Below, piece after piece: positions 55,938-63,766 of a stretch of DNA of 64,000 nt. Source of the DNA: UBA8079 sp049601915 (GTDB lineage Bacteria > Pseudomonadota > Alphaproteobacteria > UBA6615); assembly GCA_049601915.1 (NCBI GenBank), contig JBMYRB010000007.1:18499-82498 (forward strand). The letters run 5' to 3'. The position numbers were made by a program, and so were the translations under genes. Every line of letters starts with the position of its first letter. The first letter of the stretch is position 1. Below the pieces are notes generated by a model that saw only the letters and a program-made list of their open reading frames with translations, searched no databases and was not told the origin of the DNA.

Positions 55938-56467
55938 TTCTTCTTACCTTCCTTACGAATGATAAACTCACCCGCGTACTTGATACCCTTGCCCTTATAG
56001 GGCTCAGGCTTGCGATAACTCCGAATTTCCGCGGCGACCTGACCAACGGCCTGTTTGTCGGTACCCGAAATCACTACGGTCGTCGGACCTTCGCACTTAA
56101 TCGTAATCCCCTCGGGGATCGGGAAATTCACGTCATGGCTGAAACCGAGCTGCAAGTTCAGGTTCTTGCCTTGAACGGCCGCACGGTAACCAACGCCCGT
56201 GATTTCCAACGTCTTGGTGAAGCCTTCGGTGACACCCTCAACCAGGTTGTTCACCAATGCGCGCGATGTCCCCCAAGACATGCGGGCGCGTTTGCTTGTC
56301 GAACGCGGCTTAACGACAATTGCGCCGTCGCCCTGAGTCACTTCGACATCGGCCGGCAGTTCAACCGCCAGCTCGCCCAATTTTCCTTTGGCCGAAACCA
56401 GCTGGCCGGAAATCTGAACGTCGGTGCCGTCAGGGACGGCAACCGGGCTGCTTCCTACTCGCGACAT
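55934..56467 (-). CDS. rplF: 50S ribosomal protein L6
   Basis: L6 lies near the factor-binding centre of the large subunit. The 177-residue product has SRVGSSPVAVPDGTDVQISG, the paired L6 domains with GTSRALVNNLVEGVTEGFTK and VGYRAAVQGKNLNLQLGFSH, and the C-terminal YKGKGIKYAGEFIIRKEGKK. It follows rpsH by 30 bases. Confidence 0.98.
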   Translation of the reverse strand: MSRVGSSPVAVPDGTDVQISGQLVSAKGKLGELAVELPADVEVTQGDGAIVVKPRSTSKRARMSWGTSRALVNNLVEGVTEGFTKTLEITGVGYRAAVQGKNLNLQLGFSHDVNFPIPEGITIKCEGPTTVVISGTDKQAVGQVAAEIRSYRKPEPYKGKGIKYAGEFIIRKEGKKK

Positions 56468-56497
56468 ACTCCGTGTCTCCTCTACCCGTACACACGC

Positions 56498-56896
56498 CTA
56501 GAAGACGTGGCACAGCACCTCGCCGCCGACATTCTCCGCACGTGCGGTGTTGTCCGACAGTACGCCCTTGGGCGTCGACAAAATTGCAATCCCGAGCCCG
56601 CCGTAAACCTGGCGCAAATCGCGGATCTTCGAATACACCCGGCGTCCGGGGCGCGAAACACGCTGAATCTCGCGGATAACCGGCGTACCTTCCTGATATT
56701 TAAGCTCAATCGTGATCTCGGAAATGCCCTGACGCATCTCCGCTACGCTATAGCCGCGGATAAAACCTTCCGTCTGCAGAACATCAAGAACGCGCTCGCG
56801 CATGCGAGATGCCGGCGACACAACGGAACCGAGACCCGCGCGCTGTCCGTTACGGATTCGCGTGAGCATATCGCCAAGGGGATCAGACATCGACAT
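56498..56896 (-). CDS. rpsH: 30S ribosomal protein S8
   Basis: S8 organises the central domain of 16S rRNA and, in E. coli, represses the spc operon by binding its mRNA. The 132-residue product has MSDPLGDMLTRIRNGQRAG, EGFIRGYSVAEMRQGISEI, and the C-terminal GLGIAILSTPKGVLSDNTAR and GGEVLCHVF. It follows rpsN by 11 bases. Confidence 0.98.
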   Translation of the reverse strand: MSMSDPLGDMLTRIRNGQRAGLGSVVSPASRMRERVLDVLQTEGFIRGYSVAEMRQGISEITIELKYQEGTPVIREIQRVSRPGRRVYSKIRDLRQVYGGLGIAILSTPKGVLSDNTARAENVGGEVLCHVF

Positions 56897-56907
56897 GTGT
56901 GCGCCCC

Positions 56908-57213
56908 CTACCAGCTCGACTTCACGAGACCGGGAATCCGGCCCGTGGAACCCAGTTCACGCAGTGCAATTCGCGACATACGGAACTTGCGATAATACGC
57001 CCGAGGGCGCCCCGTCAGTTCGCATCGATTGCGAACGCGGACCTTCGCGGAATTGCGCGGCAGCTTCGCAAGCTTCATACGTGCTGCGAACCGCTCTTCG
57101 GGCTGACGTGAAGAATCACGCGCGATAGATTTGAGCTCTTCGCGCTTGGCGGCATACTGGTCAACCAGCTTGCGCCGCCGCTTGTTCTTCTCGATCGCAC
57201 TCTTCTTTGCCAT
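56908..57213 (-). CDS. rpsN: 30S ribosomal protein S14 (zinc-free form)
   Basis: A 101-residue S14 of the long form without the CxxC zinc motifs. It has MAKKSAIEKNKRRRKLVDQ, LKSIARDSSRQPEERFAARM and the C-terminal RCELTGRPRAYYRKFRMSRI. Only one cysteine is present, in NRCELTG. It lies between rplE and rpsH. Confidence 0.98.
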   Translation of the reverse strand: MAKKSAIEKNKRRRKLVDQYAAKREELKSIARDSSRQPEERFAARMKLAKLPRNSAKVRVRNRCELTGRPRAYYRKFRMSRIALRELGSTGRIPGLVKSSW

Positions 57214-57237
57214 ATCGTTAGGTCTCCTGACCGACGT

Positions 57238-57780
57238 CTATTCGCGGAACGGCATTTCGAAGCCGCGCAGAAGTTCGCGCGCTTCGTCATCCGAATCTGC
57301 GGTCGTGCAAATGATGACATCGAGGCCGCGAATTTCGTCGACCTCGTCATAATTGATCTCCGGGAACACAATCTGCTCTCGCAGGCCCATCGCGTAATTG
57401 CCGCGCCCGTCGAAACTGGTCGGACGCAGACCACGGAAGTCACGGACGCGCGGCAAAGCGATTGTCACCAAACGATCCAGGAACTCGAACATCCGCTCAC
57501 GACGCAAGGTCACCTTGCAGCCGATTGCCACCCCTTCACGGAGCTTGAAGTTCGCGATTGATTGCTTGGCAGTGGTGATTTGTGCCTTCTGCCCGGCAAT
57601 CAAGCCCATCTCGTTCGTCGCAGTTTCGATCTTCTTCGAATCCTGCGTCGCTTCGCCAAGTCCCATATTGAGAACGATTTTGTCCAGACGCGGAACGGCA
57701 AGATCGTTCGGATAGCCGAACTGTTCCTTCAGTTTCGGTTTGACGACGCTCTCATATTGCTCGGCCAATCGTGTATTCAT
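57238..57780 (-). CDS. rplE: 50S ribosomal protein L5
   Basis: L5 binds 5S rRNA and contacts the P-site tRNA. The start is the ATG at 57780 (MNTRLAEQYESVVKPKLKE), giving 180 residues; a longer in-frame start overlaps rplX. Core segments are RLDKIVLNMGLGEA, AGQKAQITTAKQSIANFKLR, and RDFRGLRPTSFDGRGNYAMG with LREQIVFPEI after it. Confidence 0.98.
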   Translation of the reverse strand: MNTRLAEQYESVVKPKLKEQFGYPNDLAVPRLDKIVLNMGLGEATQDSKKIETATNEMGLIAGQKAQITTAKQSIANFKLREGVAIGCKVTLRRERMFEFLDRLVTIALPRVRDFRGLRPTSFDGRGNYAMGLREQIVFPEINYDEVDEIRGLDVIICTTADSDDEARELLRGFEMPFRE

Positions 57781-57787
57781 GTCACAC

Positions 57788-58123
57788 CTATTGGTCAATG
57801 ATCTCGCCGGACCGCTTGGCAAAACGAACTTTGCGGCCGTCGTCGAGAGTCTTGTAGCCGACACGGGTCGGCTTTCTTGTGTCAGGATCAATCAAGGCGA
57901 CGTTCGATACATGGATCGACGCCTCGAACTCATTAATGCCACCAGGCGATGTTTGGGTCGGGCGCTGATGGTGTTTCGCCATATTCACACCCTGTACCAG
58001 AACCCGGTTACGCTCGCGATCGACGCGCAGCACTTCACCAGTCTTGCCCTTGTCGCGGCCGGTCACAACGACGACCTGGTCGCCGCGCTTCACCCGCATC
58101 TTCGAATTCGCAGTTGTCGCCAT
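57788..58123 (-). CDS. rplX: 50S ribosomal protein L24
   Basis: L24 starts large-subunit assembly by binding the 5' end of 23S rRNA. The 111-residue product begins at the ATG at 58123 (MATTANSKMRVKRGDQV) and has the KOW motif VVVVTGRDKGKTGEVLRVDR and VQGVNMAKHHQRPTQTSPGG. The ATG shares a base with the rplN stop (TGATG). A TTG just before it is not needed. Confidence 0.97.
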   Translation of the reverse strand: MATTANSKMRVKRGDQVVVVTGRDKGKTGEVLRVDRERNRVLVQGVNMAKHHQRPTQTSPGGINEFEASIHVSNVALIDPDTRKPTRVGYKTLDDGRKVRFAKRSGEIIDQ

Positions 58124-58491
58124 CAAAGTACCTCCGGCGCCAGCGAGATGATCTTCATATAACGCCGCGCACGAAGCTCACGCGTCACCGGCCCGAAAAT
58201 GCGAGTCCCGATGGGCTCGCCTTGCGGGGTGATGAGTACAGCGGCGTTGCTGTCGAAACGGATCGTGCTGCCATCCGAGCGGCTGATATCCTTTTTCGTG
58301 CGAACGATAACAGCACGATGGATCTCACCTTTTTTCACGCGACCACGCGGAATGGCTTCCTTGATGGACACCACAATCACGTCACCCACGCCGGCGGTCA
58401 TGCGCTTTGAGCCGCCCAGCACCTTGATGCACTGCACCCGGCGCGCGCCGCTGTTGTCAGCGACTTCCAGGTTGGTCTGCATCTGAATCAT
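58123..58491 (-). CDS. rplN: 50S ribosomal protein L14
   Basis: L14 lies at the subunit interface and takes part in bridges to 16S rRNA. The 122-residue product is typical: MIQMQTNLEVADNSGARRVQ, CIKVLGGSKRMTAGVGDVIV, VRTKKDISRSDGSTIRFDSN and the C-terminal RIFGPVTRELRARRYMKII. It follows rpsQ by 37 bases. Confidence 0.98.
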   Translation of the reverse strand: MIQMQTNLEVADNSGARRVQCIKVLGGSKRMTAGVGDVIVVSIKEAIPRGRVKKGEIHRAVIVRTKKDISRSDGSTIRFDSNAAVLITPQGEPIGTRIFGPVTRELRARRYMKIISLAPEVL

Positions 58492-58528
58492 TGTCTTCTG
58501 CCCTCAATGGCAACCCTGGCGAAATGCC

Positions 58529-58768
58529 TTAGGCGCCAACCTTTTCAATTACTTCGAAATGCTTCGACTTTGAAATTGGACGGCATTCGCGAATGCGAAC
58601 CACATCGCCAATCTCAAGGCTATTTTCTGCGTCATGCGCCGCAATCTTCTTCGATTGGGTCATGAACTTCTTGTAGATCGGGTGGCGAACTCGCCGGTCC
58701 ACGCGAACCGTGACCGATTTGTCCATCTTATTGCTCACCACCGTGCCGGTAAGAACGCGTCGCGGCAT
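58529..58768 (-). CDS. rpsQ: 30S ribosomal protein S17
   Basis: S17 binds the 5' domain of 16S rRNA early in assembly. The 79-residue OB-fold protein has MPRRVLTGTVVSNKMDKSVT, VRVDRRVRHPIYKKF, HDAENSLEIGDVVRIRECRP and ISKSKHFEVIEKV. It follows rpmC by 11 bases. Confidence 0.98.
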   Translation of the reverse strand: MPRRVLTGTVVSNKMDKSVTVRVDRRVRHPIYKKFMTQSKKIAAHDAENSLEIGDVVRIRECRPISKSKHFEVIEKVGA

Positions 58769-58779
58769 CCTGCTAACTC

Positions 58780-58974
58780 CTATTGCGCCAGACGGCGCTC
58801 GTTAAGCACTGTCTGCACGCGCGCGATATCCCGTCGCACGTCGCGCACCCGCGCCGTATTCTCAAGTTGGCCGCTCGCCTGCTGGAAACGCAGGTTAAAC
58901 GCCTCTTTCTTCAAACCGCGCAGTTCGTCACGCAGTTCGTCTTCGGTCTTCGCCCGGATATCTGCTGCTTTCAT
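58780..58974 (-). CDS. rpmC: 50S ribosomal protein L29
   Basis: A 64-residue two-helix protein near the exit tunnel, where it helps dock the signal recognition particle and trigger factor. Sequence: MKAADIRAKTEDELRDELRG, LKKEAFNLRFQQASGQLENT and ARVRDVRRDIARVQTVLNER. It follows rplP by 5 bases. Confidence 0.97.
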   Translation of the reverse strand: MKAADIRAKTEDELRDELRGLKKEAFNLRFQQASGQLENTARVRDVRRDIARVQTVLNERRLAQ

Positions 58975-58979
58975 GACAA

Positions 58980-59393
58980 TTACCCCGTCACGCGTGACAC
59001 AACGCGTGTCTGCAGCGGCAATTTCGCCGACGCGAGCTCAAAGGCCTCGCGCGCTACGTCATCCGGCACACCATCAATCTCGAACATCACCCGACCCGGC
59101 TTCACCCGGACCATCCAATATTCGGGCGTACCCTTACCCTTACCCATGCGCACTTCCGCTGGCTTCTGGCTGACGGGCACGTCAGGGAAAACACGGATCC
59201 ACACGCGGCCGGCGCGCTTCATATGACGCGTCATCGCGCGACGAGCTGCTTCGAGCTGGCGGGCCGTCACACGTCCTGGCGTGGTAGCCTTCAACCCATA
59301 TGAGCCAAAGTTCAGCGAATTGCCGGACTGGGCGACGCCATGCAGACGGCCCTTGTGCTGTTTGCGGTACTTTGTTCGTTTTGGACTTAGCAT
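58980..59393 (-). CDS. rplP: 50S ribosomal protein L16
   Basis: L16 organises the A-site tRNA region of the large subunit. The 137-residue product has MLSPKRTKYRKQHKGRLHG, NFGSYGLKATTPGRVTARQL, EAARRAMTRHMKRAGRVWIR and the PEVRMGKGKGTPEYWMVRVK region (here PAEVRMGKGKG). It follows rpsC by 18 bases. Confidence 0.98.
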   Translation of the reverse strand: MLSPKRTKYRKQHKGRLHGVAQSGNSLNFGSYGLKATTPGRVTARQLEAARRAMTRHMKRAGRVWIRVFPDVPVSQKPAEVRMGKGKGTPEYWMVRVKPGRVMFEIDGVPDDVAREAFELASAKLPLQTRVVSRVTG

Positions 59394-59411
59394 CTCTAAA
59401 CCTCCGGGCGG

Positions 59412-60104
59412 CTACCGAGCCGGCATTCCGCCCGACTGCTGTTCCTCGATCCGACGATCTTGGGCCATCGGATCATGTTCCATGATGTCACCGCGATAGA
59501 CCCAGACCTTTACGCCGCAAGCGCCGTAAGTGGTCTGCGCCGTCGCCGTGCCGTACTGCACTTCTGCACGCAGAGTGTGCAGGGGCACACTGCCTTCGTG
59601 ATACTGCTCGGTCCGCGCGATTTCGGCACCGCCGAGGCGCCCACCACACATCACACGCACGCCCAGCGCACCCAGGCGCATGGCGTTTTGCACGGCGCGC
59701 TTCATCGCCCGGCGAAAGCCGACACGACGCTCGAGCTGTTGCGCGATGTTCTCGGCGACCAATGCCGCATCGATCTCGGGCTTGCGCACTTCGACGATAT
59801 TGAGGCTGACCTCGGAACCGGTCATGTGTGCGATATCGCTACGCAGCTTCTCGATGTCCGCACCCTTCTTGCCAATCACCACACCCGGGCGAGCCGAATG
59901 AATGGTGATACGTGCCTTCTTGGCCGGTCGCTCAATGATGATTCGGCTGACGCCTGCACCCGCGAGGCGCTTTTCGAGCACGCGACGCAACTCCAGATCC
60001 TCCATGAGGAGGCTGCCGTAAGCCTGCCCTTCGGCATACCACCTGGAATCCCAGGTCCGGTTGATGCCGAGACGAAGCCCGATCGGGTTGATTTTCTGGC
60101 CCAT
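59412..60104 (-). CDS. rpsC: 30S ribosomal protein S3
   Basis: S3 lines the mRNA entry tunnel and helps unwind mRNA. From the ATG at 60104 (MGQKINPIGLRLGINRTWDS) it has 230 residues: a KH domain with RPGVVIGKKGADIEKLRSDI and the C-terminal domain with GVRVMCGGRLGGAEIARTEQ and GTATAQTTYGACGVKVWVYR. A longer in-frame start overlaps rplV and is rejected. Confidence 0.98.
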   Translation of the reverse strand: MGQKINPIGLRLGINRTWDSRWYAEGQAYGSLLMEDLELRRVLEKRLAGAGVSRIIIERPAKKARITIHSARPGVVIGKKGADIEKLRSDIAHMTGSEVSLNIVEVRKPEIDAALVAENIAQQLERRVGFRRAMKRAVQNAMRLGALGVRVMCGGRLGGAEIARTEQYHEGSVPLHTLRAEVQYGTATAQTTYGACGVKVWVYRGDIMEHDPMAQDRRIEEQQSGGMPAR

Positions 60105-60106
60105 AC

Positions 60107-60484
60107 TTATGCCTCTCCCTGCTCGCGAACGACGAGCGTGATCTGGCTGAACGGTTTGTGAATTCGCGCAACGCGTCCACGCGCACGTGCGCGCCAACGC
60201 TTCATCACGAGTCCCTTGCCTACCGTAGCTTCGGCAACGACCAGTCGGTCGACGTCGAGCTGATGATTGTTTTCCGCGTTCGCGATCGCGCTTTCGAGGC
60301 CGGCCTTGACCGACTGCGCAATGCGACGACGTGAGAACTCGAGGTCCATAAGCGCGCGCTGGACAGGTTTGCCGCGAATCTGTGCAGCAACCAGGTTCAG
60401 CTTTTGCGGACTGACACGCAGGTTCTTGATAACGGCGCGGGCCTCGGTATCGGCCAGGCTACGCGGTGTGGCTTTCTTGCCCAT
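60107..60484 (-). CDS. rplV: 50S ribosomal protein L22
   Basis: L22 reaches into the peptide exit tunnel, where macrolides and arrest peptides act. The 125-residue product has VSPQKLNLVAAQIRGKPVQR, ALMDLEFSRRRIAQSVKAGL and the tunnel loop KRWRARARGRVARIHKPFSQ. It lies 2 bases from rpsS and 2 bases from rpsC. Confidence 0.98.
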   Translation of the reverse strand: MGKKATPRSLADTEARAVIKNLRVSPQKLNLVAAQIRGKPVQRALMDLEFSRRRIAQSVKAGLESAIANAENNHQLDVDRLVVAEATVGKGLVMKRWRARARGRVARIHKPFSQITLVVREQGEA

Positions 60485-60486
60485 GA

Positions 60487-60765
60487 TTATCCCCGCCTCG
60501 ACTTACGGTCGGCCGTATGCCCGAAGTAGGACCGGGTCGGCGAAAACTCGCCGAACTTCTGCCCCACCATGTTCTCCGTTACGAGAACCGGGATAAATTT
60601 CTGACCGTTATAGACACCGAAAGTCAGACCGACAAACTGGGGCAGGATCGTAGAACGACGCGACCAGGTCTTGATCACATCGTTACGGCCTGACGCCCGC
60701 GCCACCTCTGCCTTCTTGAGCAGATAGCTGTCGACAAACGGACCTTTCCATACAGAACGCGCCAC
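60487..60765 (-). CDS. rpsS: 30S ribosomal protein S19
   Basis: S19 lies in the small-subunit head with S13 and contacts the large subunit. It starts from a GTG, with ARSVWKGPFVDSYLLKKAE, then IKTWSRRSTILPQFVGLTFG and the C-terminal VTENMVGQKFGEFSPTRSYF and GHTADRKSRRG, 92 residues in all. It follows rplB by 12 bases. Confidence 0.98.
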   Translation of the reverse strand: MARSVWKGPFVDSYLLKKAEVARASGRNDVIKTWSRRSTILPQFVGLTFGVYNGQKFIPVLVTENMVGQKFGEFSPTRSYFGHTADRKSRRG

Positions 60766-60777
60766 TGCCGTTCTCCT

Positions 60778-61602
60778 CTACTTCGCGCGCCGACGCAGGA
60801 TCAGCGAATTGGTCTTCTTGTTAGACCGCGTACGCTTACCCTTGGTCGGCTTGCCCCATGGGGTTACGGGATGGCGGCCGCCGGACGTCCGGCCTTCGCC
60901 ACCACCATGGGGATGATCGATCGGGTTCATAGCCACGCCGCGAACGGACGGGCGCTTACCAAGCCAGCGCTTGCGGCCGGCCTTACCCAGTTTGATATTG
61001 GACTGGTCCGGGTTCGACACCGCACCAATCGTTGCCATGCATTCCTGGCGGACCATGCGAACCTCGCCGGAAGCGAGTTTCAGCAAACCGTAACCGCGAT
61101 CACGGCCAACCAGCTGCACATAGGTTCCCGCCGCACGCGCCATCTTGCCACCGGCGCCGGCCTTGAGCTCAACATTGTGAATGATCGTACCGATCGGAAT
61201 GGAGCGCAGAGGCATCGCATTGCCCGGCTTCACATCGGCGCGCTGTGCAGCAATGACCGTGTCACCCGCGTTCAGACGCTGGGGCGCCAGGATGTAGCTC
61301 TTCTCGCCATCTTCATAGGCAATCAACGCAATGAATGCCGTGCGATTGGGGTCATATTCGATCCGCTCGACGGTCGCCGGCATATCATATTTGCGGCGTT
61401 TGAAATCGACATGTCGATACAGGCGTTTATGCCCGCCACCACGACGACGTGCGGTAATCCGACCGGTGTTGTTGCGGCCACCCTTCTTGCTCAGCCCTTC
61501 GGTAAGTGACTTTTCAGGGCCACCCTTCCAAAGCTCCGAACGATCAACGAGAACGAGTCCTCGTTGTCCGGGAGTGATCGATTTGAACTGCTTTAGTGCC
61601 AT
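60778..61602 (-). CDS. rplB: 50S ribosomal protein L2
   Basis: L2 is close to the peptidyl transferase centre and is needed for subunit joining. From the ATG at 61602 (MALKQFKSITPGQRGLVLVD) it has 274 residues, with NNTGRITARRRGGGHKRLYR, SIPIGTIIHNVELKAGAGGK and the C-terminal MNPIDHPHGGGEGRTSGGRH that carries the essential histidine. An in-frame extension of 17 residues upstream is not supported. Confidence 0.98.
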   Translation of the reverse strand: MALKQFKSITPGQRGLVLVDRSELWKGGPEKSLTEGLSKKGGRNNTGRITARRRGGGHKRLYRHVDFKRRKYDMPATVERIEYDPNRTAFIALIAYEDGEKSYILAPQRLNAGDTVIAAQRADVKPGNAMPLRSIPIGTIIHNVELKAGAGGKMARAAGTYVQLVGRDRGYGLLKLASGEVRMVRQECMATIGAVSNPDQSNIKLGKAGRKRWLGKRPSVRGVAMNPIDHPHGGGEGRTSGGRHPVTPWGKPTKGKRTRSNKKTNSLILRRRAK

Positions 61603-61612
61603 TTCGAAACCT

Positions 61613-61942
61613 CTAGACGCCGGCCGTGATATCGATAGACTCGCCATCAGCAAGGCTCACGACCGCCTTCTTCACATCATTTCGTCGACCCGGCTGGCCG
61701 CGCCAGCGTTTGGTCTTGCCCTTCTGCAGGATCGTGTTCACCGCCGTCACCTTGACGTTGAACAGCCCTTCAACCGCGGCCCGAATTTCGGGCTTGGTCG
61801 CGTCCACAGGCACCCGGAACATCACCTGGTTATGCTCCGACACGAGTGTCGCTTTCTCGGTAATGATCGGTGAACGAACAAGCTCATACATGCGCTCGTT
61901 CGACACCTGGATCCGGCCGCGTGGCTTACGGTTCGAGCTCAT
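61613..61942 (-). CDS. rplW: 50S ribosomal protein L23
   Basis: L23 forms the docking site for trigger factor and SRP at the tunnel exit. The ATG at 61942 overlaps the rplD stop (ATGA) and gives 109 residues: MSSNRKPRGRIQVSNERMYE, then VRSPIITEKATLVSEHNQVM and the GKTKRWRGQPGRRNDVKKAV loop. The N-terminal 20 residues before the core are slightly longer than in E. coli. The much longer in-frame extension overlaps rplD and is rejected. Confidence 0.97.
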   Translation of the reverse strand: MSSNRKPRGRIQVSNERMYELVRSPIITEKATLVSEHNQVMFRVPVDATKPEIRAAVEGLFNVKVTAVNTILQKGKTKRWRGQPGRRNDVKKAVVSLADGESIDITAGV

Positions 61943-62559
61943 CGCAGGCGCTCCTGAAGCTGTTCGACAGCCTGGCGCGTCAGCACGAGCGTGTCGCGGC
62001 GAAGAATGTCGTAAACATTCGCACCGTGTTGAGGCAGCAAGTCGACGCCGTGAATATTGCGTGCGGCCAGCTGGAAATTCCGATCGAGCTCGGCACCGTC
62101 TACAATCAGCGCAGACGAAAGGCCAAGGGCCTTGAGCTGCGCGGCAATCGTCTTGGTCTTCGGCTCGGCAGCACTCGCCGCATCGAGGACGACCAGCTTG
62201 CCATCCGCGCATTTGGACGACAGCGCGACTTTCAATGCGAGCTTGCGCACTTTCTTCGGCAGGTCCATCGAATGGTCCCGCGGCTGCGGGCCAAACGTGG
62301 TTTGACCACCGCGCCAATGCCCGGCCTTGCGGTCACCCGCACGTGCACGGCCCGTACCCTTCTGGCGCCACGGCCGTGCCGTACTGCCATTTATCTCGCC
62401 GCGGGTCTTGGTCTTGTGCGTACCCTGACGGCGCTTGGCGAGCTGATAATTGACGGCACGCGCCAGCAAATCCTTGCGGACCGGCGCGCCAAAGATACCG
62501 TCGTCGAGATCGATCTCTCCGGCATCCTTGTTTTCAAGATTGACGACCTTGAGTTTCAT
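61939..62559 (-). CDS. rplD: 50S ribosomal protein L4
   Basis: L4 lines the exit tunnel; in E. coli it also represses the S10 operon by acting on its leader. The 206-residue product has MKLKVVNLENKDAGEIDLDD, ARAVNYQLAKRRQGTHKTKT, the tunnel loop RGEINGSTARPWRQKGTGRA and RAGDRKAGHWRGGQTTFGPQ. It follows rplC by 5 bases. Confidence 0.98.
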   Translation of the reverse strand: MKLKVVNLENKDAGEIDLDDGIFGAPVRKDLLARAVNYQLAKRRQGTHKTKTRGEINGSTARPWRQKGTGRARAGDRKAGHWRGGQTTFGPQPRDHSMDLPKKVRKLALKVALSSKCADGKLVVLDAASAAEPKTKTIAAQLKALGLSSALIVDGAELDRNFQLAARNIHGVDLLPQHGANVYDILRRDTLVLTRQAVEQLQERLR

Positions 62560-62564
62560 GCGGG

Positions 62565-63389
62565 TCAGTCCTTCGAGTCCGGAGTGTCCGAAGCGGCTTC
62601 GTCTGCGTTATCGGCGTTGTCATCAGCAGGCGTCTCCGCCGATGCTGCGTCTTCGACGACATCCTCGACGGTCTCATCGGCCGGCGCGGCGTCATCTGCG
62701 GCATCGTCGGTCGGTGCATCGGCCGCAACCGTCGGATACGGTACGTCGTCGGGAAGCGTCTTCTTGATTGCGTCGCGCACCAGGACATAGCCGCCCTTGG
62801 AGCCCGGCACTGCACCCTCTACGAGGATCAGGCCTTCTTCCGTGTCGGTGTTCACGATTCGGAGGTTCTGTGTTGTCACCCGGGTCGCGCCCATGTGACC
62901 GGCCATCTTCTTACCCTTGAAGACCTTGCCTGGATCCTGACACTGTCCCGTGGAGCCGTGGCTGCGATGCGAGATCGACACGCCGTGGGTGGCGCGAAGG
63001 CCGCCGAAATTATGGCGCTTGATCGCACCGGCGAAACCCTTACCGATCGAGGTGCCGGTCACGTCGACAAACTGACCCGAAACGAAGTGATCCACGCTGA
63101 TCCGCGAACCGATTTCCAACAACGCATCGTTGGAGACCCGGAATTCCGAAACCCTGCGGCGCGGCTCGACTTTCGCCTTGGCGAAATGGCCTCGCATGGC
63201 CTTGCCGACGCGTTTGGTTTTCGCGTTGCCGGTACCGACCTGAAGGGCCGTGTATCCGTCGCGTTCCATGGTGCGTTGATCAACGACGTCGCAGCCGTCG
63301 ACCTTCAAAACCGTGACCGGGACATGATTGCCGCCTTCGTCGAAGACGCGGGTCATGCCCAGTTTCTGTGCAATGATGCCGGTACGCAT
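62565..63389 (-). CDS. rplC: 50S ribosomal protein L3 (with long acidic C-terminal extension)
   Basis: L3 is one of the first proteins of large-subunit assembly. The 274-residue product starts MRTGIIAQKLGMTRVFDEGG and has GKGFAGAIKRHNFGGLRATH, GVSISHRSHGSTGQCQDPGK, VFKGKKMAGHMGATRVTTQN and GAVPGSKGGYVLVRDAIKK. The normal end is near residue 212. About 58 more residues, almost all Asp, Glu, Ala, Thr and Pro (for example APTDDAADDAAPADETVEDV), form an acidic disordered tail. It follows rpsJ by 9 bases. Confidence 0.97.
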   Translation of the reverse strand: MRTGIIAQKLGMTRVFDEGGNHVPVTVLKVDGCDVVDQRTMERDGYTALQVGTGNAKTKRVGKAMRGHFAKAKVEPRRRVSEFRVSNDALLEIGSRISVDHFVSGQFVDVTGTSIGKGFAGAIKRHNFGGLRATHGVSISHRSHGSTGQCQDPGKVFKGKKMAGHMGATRVTTQNLRIVNTDTEEGLILVEGAVPGSKGGYVLVRDAIKKTLPDDVPYPTVAADAPTDDAADDAAPADETVEDVVEDAASAETPADDNADNADEAASDTPDSKD

Positions 63390-63398
63390 CTCGGCCCC

Positions 63399-63707
63399 TT
63401 AAAGCTTGATTTCCACGTCGACACCCGCCGCCAGGTCGAGCTTCATAAGCGCGTCAACCGTCTGTGGCGTCGGGTCGATAATGTCGAGCAGACGTTTGTG
63501 GGTACGAATCTCGAACTGCTCGCGCGCCTTCTTATTGACGTGCGGCGACCGAAGAACCGTAAACTTCTCAATTCGTGTCGGCAAAGGGATGGGACCCCGA
63601 ACCTCTGCACCGGTCCGCTTGGCAGTACCAACGATCTCGCTCGCCGACTGGTCGAGCACGCGATGATCAAAGGCCTTAAGCCGGATCCGTATATGTTGAC
63701 TGTCCAT
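63399..63707 (-). CDS. rpsJ: 30S ribosomal protein S10
   Basis: S10 (NusE) belongs to the small-subunit head and to the antitermination complex with NusB. The 102-residue product has MDSQHIRIRLKAFDHRVLDQ, GAEVRGPIPLPTRIEKFTVL, SPHVNKKAREQFEIRTHKRL and the C-terminal LMKLDLAAGVDVEIKL. It follows tuf by 59 bases that contain an inverted repeat. Confidence 0.98.
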   Translation of the reverse strand: MDSQHIRIRLKAFDHRVLDQSASEIVGTAKRTGAEVRGPIPLPTRIEKFTVLRSPHVNKKAREQFEIRTHKRLLDIIDPTPQTVDALMKLDLAAGVDVEIKL

Positions 63708-63726
63708 TTCGGTGTCCCGTTAAAAT

Positions 63727-63756
63727 GATCGGCAATTTCCGAAGAAACCGCCGATC
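63727..63756 (-). terminator. Hairpin between tuf and rpsJ (attenuator or processing site)
   Basis: GATCGGC (63727-63733) and GCCGATC (63750-63756) form a perfect 7-base stem around a 16-base loop. On the transcribed strand the stem is followed by ATTTTAACGG, a short U run. It could cause partial termination after tuf or protect the tuf mRNA end; it is too weak to close the operon with certainty. Confidence 0.45.
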
Positions 63757-63766
63757 CGTTGTATGC

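Noticed and set aside
55910..56995. Plus-strand open frame of about 361 codons opposite rplF, rpsH and part of rpsN
   Set aside because: Antisense to three ribosomal protein genes, with no domain.
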